From positions 248,001-312,000 of the forward strand of contig CP126193.1 in the NCBI GenBank assembly GCA_030272155.1: DNA of 64,000 bases, in the 5' to 3' direction. Below the pieces are notes generated by a model. The model was not told the origin of the DNA. It made no database searches and saw only the letters and a list, made by a program, of their open reading frames with translations. How positions within the stretch are numbered: position 1 is the stretch's first letter; every line of letters begins with the position of its first letter. Positions 42,857 to 54,635 of this stretch are shown here, piece by piece. Source of the DNA: Tetradesmus obliquus (Eukaryota > Chlorophyta > Chlorophyceae > Sphaeropleales > Scenedesmaceae). The translations under genes were made by a program, and so were the position numbers.

Positions 42857-45386
42857 TCAGCTCTGCTGCACCTCAACCGCCTGCTGCTGCTGCTGGTCCA
42901 CGAAGCCCTCATTCTCATCCAGCTTGAACAGCTCCCCGGCCGTCATGCGGATCACCCCGCTGCTACTGTCCATGCCCTCGCCGCCACCCATGCGGCCGCC
43001 GCCGGTGGTGCCGTCAGGCAGGCGGCCCGCAGCCACGCCGTTGCGCCAGCGCCTGTGAATGGGGCAGGGGCAGAAGCAGCAGCAGGCAAAGAAAGTTCAG
43101 GCATAGTGCAAAGAGAGGTCCTGCTGCCCCCCGTTTCGCTGTCGCATCACATCCGCTTGCTTGCACGGTCGAACGCAGTACTTGCACTACTCATGTAGCC
43201 ACTGAACACGTCTGCGGTGCTGCCTGCCTGCCTTGCTCCACCCAGCTGCCCGCACCTGTAGCGCACGGCCAGCTTGTCGTATGAGACCGGGTTGGCCCAG
43301 GTGTCGCCTCCCCGCTGCAGCCTGTCCTGCTGCCCCAGCACCAGCTTCAGGTCCTCACCCAGCACCTGCCAGCAGCAGCAGCAGCAGCAGCAGCAGGCAA
43401 CAAAGCAGCAGCATCGTCAGCAAGCGTGCACACTTGAGCCCGGCGCGTAGCATCGCTGCAACAAGTCGGTGCCCCCACACCTCATCAAACCACACGTGGC
43501 AGCATGCCAGCCTCTGCTGCCGCACCCCAGCCCACCACACACCACCACACCACACCCCCAGCCCAGCCTCATCTGCCCTGTCAACGTTTGCACAGCCAAT
43601 CCAGCAACAGCACAGCAGCAAGGAGCACACCACACCCGGCCCCCACCCCCACATCCCTGCCGCAGCCCTCACCTGCCCCGCCACGCCCTGCCAGGCCTTG
43701 TCAACGCCACACAGCCAATCGCAAAACAACGCAACACCAAGCATCACCCACACACCCCACCAAGCCACAGTCCTCACCTGCCCCGCCACGCCCTTCCAGG
43801 CCTTGTCGATGCCCGGCACGTGCCGCGCCCATCCCAGGAAGTCCATGCTCATGCGGTACAGCAGCCGCGTGGTGCCCTTCTTGCCAGGCGCGCACACGTG
43901 CAGCTGGTGCAGGTGGCGCTCGCAGGACTCTGCGGTGGCGCCGCGCACGATCTTGCCGGGCTGCGCCAGCCCGATGTTGCTCACCGTCTGGCGGCAGCAG
44001 CAGCAGCAGAGCGCCGAAAGCAAAAATGCACCAGTGTCAGCAAGAAAGCGAAGCACACCGCTCACGCCTAGATGCTGCTCACATGTGTCAATTTCAGTGC
44101 ACACAACGCTAGCAAGGCCAGCAGACATCAACAAACAAAGACACGCCACGCTGTGTTTGCACATCCTGCTGCGGCGACTGCGCCTTTCATGCCACGCACC
44201 ATGCACGGCGGCTGGAAGGCCATCTCGATGGGGTAGGGGTCCCACTGGCCGCTCAGCATGCGCTGCGCATGGAACTTGACTGCATCAGGCACCGGCCAGC
44301 CCTTGGCAAAGGTGGCCTGGTGCGTGAAAGGCGCATGAGCCAGGTCCAGCAAGTTCTCAATCAGCAGGCCGTGCTCCACTGGGACCTCAAGGGCGATCTC
44401 AGCGTGAACTTCGTAGCCCGGGGGTGGGCGCGTGGTGGCGGGCACCTGTGGCGGCAGGCAGGCAGGTGCAAGGCAGGCAGGCAGGCAGGCACCGGTCAGT
44501 GACAGGAAGGAGCGCAGGTAGGGCTGCTCGGCATGTTGGTGTACTTTGAACATATACAAAGGAGGTACAACCGGTTGAAGCACAGTCGGCAGCACAGCCA
44601 TGCGTTGCGGCACCCTCTGCATGGAAGCACCTGGCTGTGCTGCTGCTGCTGCCACCACTGCTGCCGCCGCTGCTGTGGGTAGCACAGCAAGCTAGCCACT
44701 ATTGTGCGCTGTAAATGCCTCCTGCAAGTCTGCAGCCAGCCGCACTACACCGCACGCCCGCTGCCAGCGCACCTCGGGCGGCAGCCCCTCCCCGGGCCAC
44801 ACCCAGATGAATCCATCCTTCTCCACGCAGGGCAGCGCCGCCACCGCCACGTTGCGGCACAGCAGCGTGCTGGGCATCTTAGTGCAGCTGCCGTCGCCGT
44901 CAAACTGCCAGCCGTGGTACGCGCACTCGATCTGTGTAACACCGGCAGCGGCAGCAGCAGCAGTATGTTAGATGTCACTGCAGCGAGCCAAGTGCAAAAC
45001 ATTCAGCGCTGTTGCAGCTGCTGTGCAGCCTTGCGCATGCTCGCTATGATGCTGCATCAGCTTCATGGACGAGCAGCAGCTGTGCACGCCCAGCCGTATT
45101 GCATGCCTGCAGTCCTCAGCCAGCTGCCTGCTCTCTTGCATGCTTGCCAGCTGCCATCAGCGTGCCAACACAACACATGTCAACAAGGCAGGCAGCGGCC
45201 TGAACAGGGTGTCTGCGCTGCGCTGCTGCTGCACAGCACAGCTGCCTGCATCTGCATGCCCCCCCCCACCCCCACCCTGCTGTGTGAGCTGCAGCGCACC
45301 TTGCCGTCCACCACCCTGCCCACAGACAGCGGGCAGGCACGGTGCGCACACTCATCACGCACGCAGCTGGGCCGCCCCTCAGCATC

Positions 45387-45419
<33 letters not shown>

Positions 45420-47351
45420 GTCAGTAAGCCAACTTGCAGGTCAACGTGTTGTTCAACTGCTGGTCGCAACATGCGTCCTGTGCTGGCTGTGCTGCCTGGG
45501 GATGTTGCAGGAGCTGATGCACGGCACAGCACTACTGCTGTAGCTGCGGCTTGGCCTGTGATGCTCCCGCCAATGCAGCTCCTGTGCCTGTTGCTGCTGT
45601 TGCTGCTGCTATGACACGCACCCACCAAACACCTACGCCCGCGCGCACACCAGGATCTGTGCTACACCAACACTGCCTGCTGCTACCTCTGCCTCCAGCT
45701 GACCTGAACAGCACCCAGGGCTCATCACCCTGAACCTGAACAGCCTGCTGCTGCCGCTGCCCCCTCATCTGAACAGCAACCAAGCCTGCCGCCTCACCCA
45801 AACAGCACCCAGGGCCCATCACCCCTCCCCTGAACAGCCTTCTGCTGCCGCTGCCCCCTCATTCACACTGCCTGCTGCTGCCTATGCCCGCTCATTCACA
45901 CTGCCTGCTGCTGCCTCTCTCCCTCATTCACACTGCCTGCTGCTGCCTCTCCCCCTCTGCCACCTCACCTGAACAGCACCCAGGGCTCGTCAAAGAGCTC
46001 GAAGGGCACCATCACGCCCTCACCCAGCTTGCTGCTGAACTCAGTGGGGTACCAGAACTCCTTCAGTGCAGGCTCAGCAACCAGGCTGCTGCGCAGGCCC
46101 CTGTCAGGCCGCGGCCGGCCCGACGCCGCTGCTGCTGCTGCTGCTGGGGGCGATTGCCGCGCACTGCTGCTGCTGCTGCTGACGCGCCGGCTGCTACTGC
46201 TGCGCGCTGCAGGGGCGTCCAGCACTGCTGTGGAAGCTACTACGCTAGATGATGCTGCAGGACCCGCACGGGGTCCAGCAGACGCCGACTGCTGCTGCTG
46301 GGGGGCTGCTGCCGTGCTGCTGCTGCTGCTGCTGCTGAGGGAGGGGGTGGCCAGGGACAGCTGCTCCAGCGCTGCTGCTTCTGCCTTGAGGCTAGCCACT
46401 CGCTCCAAGTTCTGCTGCACGCGGTCCTGCGTGGCCTGCAGCTTGCGGCTGGCCTCATCCACTTGGGCCTGCAGGTCCTGCAGCTGCAGCTTGAGCTCGC
46501 TGACACTGGCACGCTCCCGGGACTCGTCACTGAGCAGCAGCTCGGCCTGCAGCAGGTGTGGCGGTAGCAGCGGGAGCATGGCAGCGAGTGTGGGCAGCGG
46601 GGATGCAGTCGGCTGGCTGGTGGCAAGCAGGACGCTGCAGCAGCAGTTTCAATCACAAGACTAGCCCTTGCTGTCTATGTATAGCCAGCTGTTGTTCCAA
46701 GCAATGCATGCTGCACAGCATACAGCACGTAGCGCCTGGTGGGTACTGGGTATCCTTGTCCCAGCAAGCCAACCCTACTGGCCGGACCTGATGCTGAGCA
46801 CTTAAACCTGCCTATCTTTGCAAGGACACCAAACTAAAACTAAAGAATGCCTGATCAGGCATCACAACACGCACCTGGTCGTTTGCTGCCTCAATCAGCT
46901 CCAATGTTGCTGCTGCTTCCTGCTTGGTGACATAGTTGAAGATGTGCTCCCAGTTCTTGCGGCGAGTCCGCAGCATTTCCAGCCGGTTCCTGGCCTCCCA
47001 TGGCTCATGAACACCAGACAGGCGCTCGTTGAGCACTGCCAGCTCTACCAAGTCATCCATCTGACGCTTGGCAATGGTGCGAACGCGCACGCGTGGTGCC
47101 TCATCAATCCAAGCTGGAAGCTTGAATACCTTGCCAAACCACTTGCCATACCGGCGAAGCGGTGCCTCTGGGTCGTGCGGGAGGGCTTGTGCGATGTCGC
47201 TGCTGCTGGCACTGTCTCTGACCTGCTCGCTGCTGGCTGCAGCGCAGCGCAGGCTCCGGCTAGAGCGCAGATGCCTCCTAGAACTTCTACTACTGGCAGC
47301 AGGAGCCCTGGTGCGGCCCTGGCAGGAACCAGTGCGCAGAGAAGTCTGCAT
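42857..47351 (-). CDS. CAO: chlorophyllide a oxygenase (chlorophyll b synthase)
   Basis: Rieske-type plastid monooxygenase that converts chlorophyllide a to chlorophyllide b. Eight phase-consistent exons: 47351-46875, 46546-45969, 45387-45300, 44931-44773, 44445-44200, 43987-43778, 43365-43256 and 43052-42857, giving 687 residues (green-algal CAOs are about 650). Residues 1-50 are a transit peptide, and residues ~50-159 are the regulatory A domain ([17 protein letters not shown]). Next come a coiled coil (~160-215) and a Ser/Ala linker, then the catalytic domain from about 305 ([17 protein letters not shown]). Rieske ligands are C365-x-H367 and C384-x2-H387. The mononuclear iron motif is N465-x2-D468-x2-H471-x4-H476. 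The ATG at 47351 was chosen because the upstream in-frame codon is GTG. Donor echoes lie in introns 2 and 6. All key residues are present, so the gene should be functional. Confidence 0.95.
43668..43716 (-). repeat. echo of the CAO exon-6 donor
   Basis: The exon-6 end (GTGGCGGGGCAG|GTGAGG at 43778) is repeated about 104 bp into the intron with the same GTGGCGGGGCAG|GTGAGG and ~30 preceding exonic bases (a few mismatches). Confidence 0.88.
45703..45830 (-). repeat. multiple echoes of the CAO exon-2 donor
   Basis: The exon-2 end (minus GAGCCCTGGGTGCTGTTCAG|GTGAGG at 45969) has copies near 45710-45729 and 45802-45822 on the + strand as GAACAGCACCCAGGGCTCAT or AAACAGCACCCAGGGCCCAT. They are set in a larger array of ACTGCCTGCTGCTGCC repeats up to 45955. 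Confidence 0.8.
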
Positions 47352-49054
47352 TTCTGTCCTGCTGCTGACTTTGCTTGCCACAGCACCGATGCGTTCAAAG
47401 CATGCTAGGCAGAGTGATGTCCAGAGCCAGCTCGATCAGGCAAGAGAAGTGTGCCAGGCGAGCGCGAGCTGCAGCAAAAGCAAGTGCAGCGCGCACTGCT
47501 TTTTGTTTCTCACTGAGCAAGAGATCTCTCCAAATGTGCACTTATTGCTTACTTGATCACCGGTGCAGCCCACGTCACCGGTGCACGCTGTACAACAGAC
47601 ACACACCCAGACCCGCGGAGATTTGGCACATGTCACCCTTCAAAGTCACCAGCTCGCTGCACTTCAAAGACCTTTCAAAACTTCGTGATCGTGTAGATCT
47701 TATATTATGGTGCGCCTGCCGAGCACTCGTGCCCAGCCTTCAGCCACAGCTCTTTTATGCTGGAGCCCCTGCAGTGCTGCAGTGCGAAACGTCTTGCAAA
47801 GCCCAATTGCATGGCAATGCAGTTCCTGGACAACCATGCTGCATGCACAGGCTTGATTAATTGCATTAGGTGGCCCAGCTGGTCAGCATTCTGCATGACA
47901 AGCTCAAAGTGCTGTGCATGTCAGGTACGCCTGACACACACGGCTCAATTGCAACACCCAGCAGCATCACACCCCATTGCAACTACAGCAGGGTGGAGAT
48001 TCCGGATTACTTGCAGGTCATGGGTGCAGTTACACACGACACAGGGGAAGTCTCATGTTCTGGTGAACTGCAGCGGGAACATGTGCATCAGCAACCAGCA
48101 ACAGCGCTGCGCATCCTTGCAGCGCAGCACAGCAGGTACAGCAGAGTCTGATGTGCATCGTATACTGTACCATGGTACATAATTATGTGAAGGATTGAAG
48201 GCAAGGAGAACACAAAGCGCGTACAGCACTACGCACCTCCTGCCAGTGGTTTGCATATTTGGCAGTAAGCTGCCAGAGGCCGTGGCCACCGTCAACGCAC
48301 GCCTGCTGCAGGCTGCAGGGTTGATGCCTTCCGCACTCGCGCACCAGTCACCAGGATTCACTTGAACATGCAGTGCTTCTTGTGACAAAAACACAGTTGG
48401 GGAACCATTGACAAGTGAACAGCCACCCCACACAACACAGCCGCTGACAGCGGCGAGGCGCAACGCGTGCTCCAATGGAATCCAAAGCAACATCCTGCGA
48501 CAACCCGACAACACCTGCCTGCAAAGTGCACAGATGCTGCTGCCTGCCTGCCTGCCTGCCTGATGCGCACTGGCACTGCCTGCACAGCTGCGATGCTGCC
48601 GCCAGATTGAGCTGCAGCTGCCGCCGGCCGTTGCACGTGTTGCACACTGCTGTTCCTAGGCAAGGCCTGCCTGCTGTGCGGCCCCCCATGCAGCACGCAG
48701 TGCACGGATGAATGCGACGCGCAGTGCGCATTTGGCCATGCATGGTGAACTGGCTGTGCTGCTGCTGCTGGTGGTGGTGCTGCTGCTGCCGGTGCTGCTG
48801 CTGCTCGGCAGCCAAGGGCGCTGGAGTAACGATGACGCACGGTGCACAGCGCAACCCACCGCAGCAGCAGCATTGCTGTTGCTGCTGACGCTGCACTGCA
48901 ACGATGGTGTATGGGCCAGCATCAAACAAGCACAGACATACATAGCAGCACAGCCGGCACCGCACTGGGGCAGGCTAGGCAACTATGCTCTGCTGCAAAG
49001 CCAGGTGGTCTGTCAAGCAGGAATGTTGACACATTGTCTGCCAGTCCCAGTGGT
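47352..49054. other. upstream region of CAO and 3' region of the EAPP-like gene
   Basis: No supported coding sequence. The CAO promoter and 5' UTR should lie just right of 47351, with no recognised light-response element. A minus TGTAA complement near 48030-48034 could end the EAPP-like transcript. A + strand ORF at 47757-48182 has no domain and is not called. Confidence 0.45.
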
Positions 49055-49150
49055 ACTCTAGTTGCTGCAGCTGCTGTCAGCTCTCGCTGGCCAGCACATG
49101 GAAGAAGTGCACTATCTCATGCGCATCACGCGCGCCGACCTGCTATGCTA
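49055..49150 (-). repeat. echo of the 3' coding end of the EAPP-like gene
   Basis: About 80 bp matching the last ~25 codons and stop of the gene ending at 49329 (minus: CTGGCCAGCGAGAGCTGA, preceded by a cognate of the GTGCACTTCTTCCATGTG region) recur about 255 bp downstream in the 3' UTR. Confidence 0.88.
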
Positions 49151-49328
49151 CAGTAATGCTGCATGGAGCCTCAGGCGTTAACAGCCAGATCCGACACCAG
49201 AGCACAAAGTGCACATGCACCATGGACTGCGCATGCTCTGCAACACTGAGCGCAGCGGCCTGCTGAGCACAGCGTGTGTTCACCAACCAAAAGTGCACTG
49301 CAACTGCTGGCCAGCACATGTGCTGCAG

Positions 49329-49449
49329 TCAGCTCTCGCTGGCCAGCACATGGAAAAAGTGCACCACCTCATCTGCGTCCTGCGCCCCGACCTGCGTGTC
49401 ACACACCGCGCAGCACACCGGGTGCAGCACTTCTACCTCCGCACCCGCC

Positions 49450-49494
<45 letters not shown>

Positions 49495-50108
49495 GTTGTG
49501 CAGTCACTCGCATCCTCCTCTGGGTTGCGGCGCTTGCGCTGCTGCCGCTGCCGCTGCTGCTGCGCCGGCCGCGTCACCTCGCTGTGCATCGCCTGGTCCT
49601 GCTTCACCTCGCAATTCATGACTAACATTGCGCGGTACTGTGTGTGGTATAGGGCGTGCTGCTGGCAGTCTACACACAGTGTGGTGAAGCAGCCTGGGCA
49701 GGACAGAATTGCGTCCGTGGTGTGGCGGTGGCGTTGCTGCTGCGCCCAAGCCTCGTCTGCGTCATCTGCTGTGGGGTCATACAGCAGATCCTCGTCAGTC
49801 GGCTGCTGCTGCTGCTGCTGCTGTTTCTGCTTGCCTCTCTGCTGCTGCTGCTGCTGTTGGCCTGGCTTGGCGCTGCTGGGGTCATCAGCGTCATCTATGC
49901 TGTTGTCATCATCGCCGTCATCAGCGTCATCCTCGCTGCTCTCTGACAGCCACCACTTGTCTACGTTGCCAGTTGCCTGCTCAGGCCCTGGCTGGGCTGC
50001 TGTTCTGCCTGCTGCTGCTGCTTGTTGTTGTGGTGGTGGCGCAGCCACGTCGGCGTGCTGCGGCTGTTGCTGCTGCTTTGTATCGCTGTTGTCTAAATCT
50101 ATATCCAT
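49329..50108 (-). CDS. EAPP-family (E2F-associated phosphoprotein) nuclear protein
   Basis: A single uninterrupted exon of 259 residues with ATG start. Residues 1-50 are Gln/Ala-rich, 50-75 are acidic with Ser (a probable phosphorylation region, SESSEDDADDGDDD), and 80-103 are Gln-rich. The conserved C-terminal domain starts at DPTADDADEAW. It carries two cysteine clusters, C137-x2-C140/C145-x2-C148 (LSCPGCFTTLCVDC) and HPVCCAVCDTQV, a TQYRAMLVMNC signature, and ends EVVHFFHVLASES. This matches the EAPP family, which in animals binds E2F and acts in cell-cycle transcription; the algal role is inferred. A polyGln run of 14 sits between the two cysteine clusters, unusual inside a compact domain. 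It is the only intronless gene in the window. Confidence 0.85.
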
Positions 50109-51083
50109 GAATGCTAAGAGCCTACAGAGAAGGCCGTGGAGTTGAACCTGAGGTCAGGTTACTGCTGTGCTGCAACTGCAGTACTGTCACCTCTATCACG
50201 CAGCTATCAGGGTAGGAAGCAGGGTAAGATCACCCTGAGTCACTTTAATTGCCTATGCTGCTTTCGTTTACGTGCGGGTAGCAGATGAGCGCCGAGACGA
50301 GGCCCAGCAACCAAGTGAACGAGCGTGCTGAGGTGAACACAAGGGTGCTTCTGATGCGTGCGATTTCTTGAATCTGCATCGCCGTTAACAAACTGTTGCG
50401 ACAAGCCAATTGCAGCGGACCATGTCCTGCTTTGGATCATGAAAACATTGGGCCCTGAACACCAAGCACACTCCCCTGCATGTGGCACTGCAACAAATTG
50501 CAGCCGCACCCTTTGACCAACATAACTTTGCTAGAACGGCACGCGATATCAACCTGAATGCACTGAACCACAAAGGCTGGCCGGTCACAACTCAGAGCCT
50601 GCAGGCTCTGTGCAGCTGCACATGCACATGACGCAATGCTTGGTAAATTGCAATTTACCAAGGCATTTTTGGTGCGCGCCTTCACGCAAGATGTATGTGG
50701 GTAACGTGTCTTTCACTGGGACAAACTGTCAATCCACACAGCAGCTGTAACAGCACAGCATCATCAAGAAGGCCTGCATGCACACAGGCAGATCCCAGAG
50801 CTTTCAAAAAGAAGCTTATCTTCCTGCACAACAGCGGCAGCTGTGACCACCCGTAGTGGCTCAGATGGAAGCACCCACATGATGCAGGCTGTGACGCCAC
50901 CAGTGACCACTGCTGCCACACCATAGTGGCAAGCTCACATCATGATGCATCGCTAGTGCATATGCAGTGTTGAAGTTCAGCGCCTGCTGACGGCTCCCAA
51001 GAAATCCCGACAAACACAACTGCAGCCGCGCCATCACACTGCCGCCACTACCGCCACTGCAACCATACCATGGCTGAACAAAC
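50109..51083. other. intergenic region
   Basis: No supported gene. Should include the promoter of the EAPP-like gene on the left and the 3' UTR of the gene ending at 51234 on the right. Confidence 0.5.
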
Positions 51084-51260
51084 TGGCGGCACCGGCGCCA
51101 CTGCATGATGCTGACAGAGTTCCTGAAGCGTCACTGGCACTCCATGACGTTGACCGCCCACTTTCATATGTCACCGGCGTCACTGCATGATACCAATTTG
51201 GTGTTTAACACCGCCCTTTACGTGTCACCCGCGTCACTCCATGACACTAATGAGGTCCCG
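51084..51260 (-). repeat. tandem echoes of the last coding bases of the 51-52 kb gene
   Basis: GTCACTCCATGACACTAATGAGGTC at the true 3' coding end (51232-51256) has diverged relatives at about 51098-51125, 51134-51150 and 51178-51200 (for example GTCACTGCATGATACCAAT). They lie in the 3' UTR at spacings of 40-60 bp. Confidence 0.7.
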
Positions 51261-51395
51261 GAAGGCGTCCGCATCCAGCATCACATCCACCAGGCCCCCA
51301 GCCTCGTCCTTGGCTGTCAGCCGCTGCATGCTGTCCTGCCAGGCGCCGTCGCCAAACAGCGCCATCACCACGTAGTCGTCCGTCAGGTCGATCTG

Positions 51396-51458
<63 letters not shown>

Positions 51459-52468
51459 AGCAGCAGGAGATACAACAGCAGGCGTAAGCAGGGCTGGGCG
51501 GCTACTGAGAGCTGCTTTCAACGCACATGAATGCCAGGGGGGAGCATGCAGGGTGCTTCACGCTTGTACATGCCAGGTCAACAAGAGGCTGAAGTGGCTT
51601 TCAAGGCCATGTGTGCGTCAGCCGTGTTGCAGGTGGGCCCGCACCTGCTGGATGTTGTTGATGGTGATGAAGTACACGTAGCCGTCCTTGTCACGCATCA
51701 GCACAGTGCCGGGCACCTTGGCGTCCAGCCGCAGCTGGCAGCAGCAGCAGCAGCAGAACAGGCAAGTCCAGGTCACATAGCAGCAACGGCGAGCCAAGAA
51801 AGGTGCACCAGTGGACAGCGCACGCCACGCCAGGCAGCTGGATTGTCCGCTTATCTTCAACCGGAGACAAACCACCAGCAGCTGACGGTGCTGGCCAGCC
51901 GCACGCTGAACTACAGGCTGGCACCACCTGTATCTGTAACAGTGTCACTTGCAGGTTGTAACAGTGTCACTTGCAGGTTGTAACAGTGTGGCAGAATCAG
52001 CCTCACCTCCACTGGGTCGCCCTCCCGCGTCAGCAGCTGCACGTGGCCGTCATACGAGCGCCTGAAGCCAGCCTCGTCACGCAGCGCATCTGTTACATGA
52101 ATTTGTTACATAACAATGTAACCAGTCAAGGCGACGGCAGCAGCAGCAGCAGGTGAGCAAGGGGCTTCAGCCGGCGGCAGTCTAAGCAGCATGATGATGC
52201 TCCACACGCTGCCAGCTGCTCAGCATGCAAGCATGCCCTCAGCAAAGTCAATGTGAATGAAAATGATACATGTTTTGTCAAGTATCTACATCATCTTTGT
52301 GAATGCACACACATGCTTGCCTGGAGACCAGGTGCACCGCGCACCTATGCTAGCCTTTTCTCTGGCATCTATGCCGTCACCGGCTGAGCCGCCGCCTCGC
52401 AGCAGCGCTGCCACACCAGCAACTGCTGCAACAGCACCGCCAGCGTACAGCAGCACATTGCGGCGGCT
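51234..52468 (-). CDS. predicted plastid/thylakoid-targeted protein, unknown function (N-terminus unresolved)
   Basis: Four phase-consistent exons: 52468-52345, 52089-52007, 51734-51645 and 51392-51234 (about 152 residues). The first begins SRRNVLLYAGGAVAAVAGVA, a twin-arginine plus hydrophobic stretch typical of thylakoid-lumen transfer signals, so an upstream transit-peptide exon is expected. A phase-compatible Pro-rich exon (GTGGTGCCCCC..., near 52815-52765) or an exon near 53550-53455 starting MPTVSTDRFVLF could supply it. The mature part is small and soluble, with DGHVQLLTREGDPVE, VPGTVLMRDKDGYVYFITI and a C-terminal helix (DADAFRDLISVME). I do not recognise the family. Confidence 0.65.
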
Positions 52469-52478
52469 CTGTACAGGT

Positions 52479-52486
<8 letters not shown>

Positions 52487-52562
<76 letters not shown>
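52487..52562 (-). repeat. (CTG)n tract before an acceptor
   Basis: About 25 trinucleotides (CTG on the gene's sense strand), ending ~18 bases before the exon that begins at 52468. Confidence 0.95.
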
Positions 52563-52563
<1 letters not shown>

Positions 52564-52717
52564 AGTCAGAAGCACCACACACGCACATGGAGAGCACTGC
52601 ATGATCACGTACTTGTTCTCTGCTAGTGGCTGAGCAGCGTTCAATGTTGTGGTGCGTATGGCTTGGGGCCCCAGACACGTGCCAGATGCTGCGTGCAGCT
52701 GATAGCTGTAGGTCCGA

Positions 52718-52753
<36 letters not shown>

Positions 52754-53990
52754 ACAACAGGCCGCACCTGCTGGGGAGGAGGTGGTGGAGGTGGCGGGGG
52801 AGGGGGAGGGGGCACCACCTGCAGCCATGACAACCACGGCAGCACAATCAAGTTAACTCAGTCAGCAGCTGCCGCTGCCTTGACACACGCGGCAGCAGGT
52901 GCTAATACACAAAATTATCGTATGCTGAAGTGACAGAGCACAGTTCGTTGTGGCAGCAAGTATCCCTAGCAGTATGTACAGAGATTGCGCATCACTTTCT
53001 GCCGCCTGACTGTTGCTGCAGCTTCCCGTCTAGGACGGCTGATGCATATTGTACAGGCAGCGGCGGCAGGAAGCCAACTGATGAGATGCAAGACGCCTTG
53101 TGCGCTGAGCTGTTGCCGCTGATCCTGGTAGTGGCTGGCCAGTGCAGCTGCAAGCATTGCGTAAATCAGCTGAGCTGAGTTTTTGATATAGAACTACTCA
53201 ACACATAATGTGCTGTATCACCTGAGGGTCGTTGTACACTGTAGAGGCAGCTGTCAGGCGCTGCTGTGGCCTTGCGCTGATCCGCAGCAGCCCTCTGCTA
53301 CTGTGACTGCTGCTGCCTGTGTATGCCTGTTGCAGCACTCTGCCTGTTGTGCTGGAATGACAAGACATACACAGGCCAACGTGCAGCTTGGCAGCAGCCA
53401 TGCTGCGAACCTAGCTGGCAGCAGCAGCAGCAGCAGAGGAGCAGCAGCAGGACACCTGTCGGAGCTAGACCGCCTGGTGCTTCTAGTGAGGAAACGCCCA
53501 GAATGTCCCCTAAACAGTACAAACCTGTCGGTCGAAACAGTTGGCATGATCAACCACCGTGCAGGTGCCCATTTACTTGAAAAGTGCGGCTTGTCGCATC
53601 CTTGTCACCGTCATGACATACCAGCCTCGACAGAGGTGTTGATACCACGACTGCTGTAACTTTCTTGAATGCAACTTTGTTTCTGTACGTCTGTGCACGT
53701 TCGTTGTGGACCGCACTCGTTCAAGCAGCAACACGTCCACTGCTACTGCTGCTGCCACACAAGCCATGTGTCACCGCAACTAGCGCCCATTGACTCTGGT
53801 TCGCTGCTCTATCAAATCACAGTAATCGAATAAAACAATGTACGCGGCGGCTGCAGCATCAAGCAGTACCTGCTGCTACTGCTGACTGCACCTTGCTGCC
53901 ACCACAGCAGCAGCTGCTGCTAGGCAACACTCAATTCGCTCGCCAAGCACAGTTACCCAGTAGTTAGCACCATATACTGCAGCAACGGCC
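52563..53990. other. possible 5' exons of the minus gene and divergent promoter region
   Basis: The unresolved N-terminus of the minus gene (candidates near 52765-52827 and 53455-53550) and the promoter of the plus gene starting at 53991 must lie here, making the right part a probable divergent promoter. Nothing else was recognised. Confidence 0.4.
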
Positions 53991-54604
53991 ATGGCAACGC
54001 ATCCAGGCACTAAACTCTTGAGCAGTAGCCACCTGGCACATGCCAACAGCTATGCCAGCAGCGGCCTCCTGCCTTGCAGCCGGCCCAGCAGCAGAGCCAT
54101 GCGCCTGCAGCGCCACTGCCTGCCCGCAGCCAGCATGCCACATGCAGCAGTGCCGCTGCGTGCTGTGCTGCTGCACAGGCGGCCTGTTGCTGCTGCTGCA
54201 AGGCGCCGCAAGCTCTTTGGGGTGAGCTGCGGGGCATGCGGCTGCCTCATTGTTTTATCAATTCAACCATGCAGCTGCCTGTGGCCATGCAGCCGCATCA
54301 TCACGGCACTGATCGCCATGCAGCTGCCTGCGTTCTCTGTGTGCCAGCGGCGGCTACGGCTGCCTGCTGCATATGCAGCTTGCTGGAATGGGAAAACTTT
54401 CCATTTGCATGCTGCGTGTATACTGTTTCTTGTATCTGCATGGCCAGATCCATCCTGGCTCTGCACAAACATACATCTGGTATGGCGTGCTTCACAACCC
54501 ACAACATGCATGCGTGCCACCCCACAGGATGACCCTGCTAGCAGCAGCGACGAAGACCCCAGCAGCAGCCAACAGCAGCAGCAGCAGGGCCAGGCGCCCA
54601 CCAG

Positions 54605-54635
<31 letters not shown>

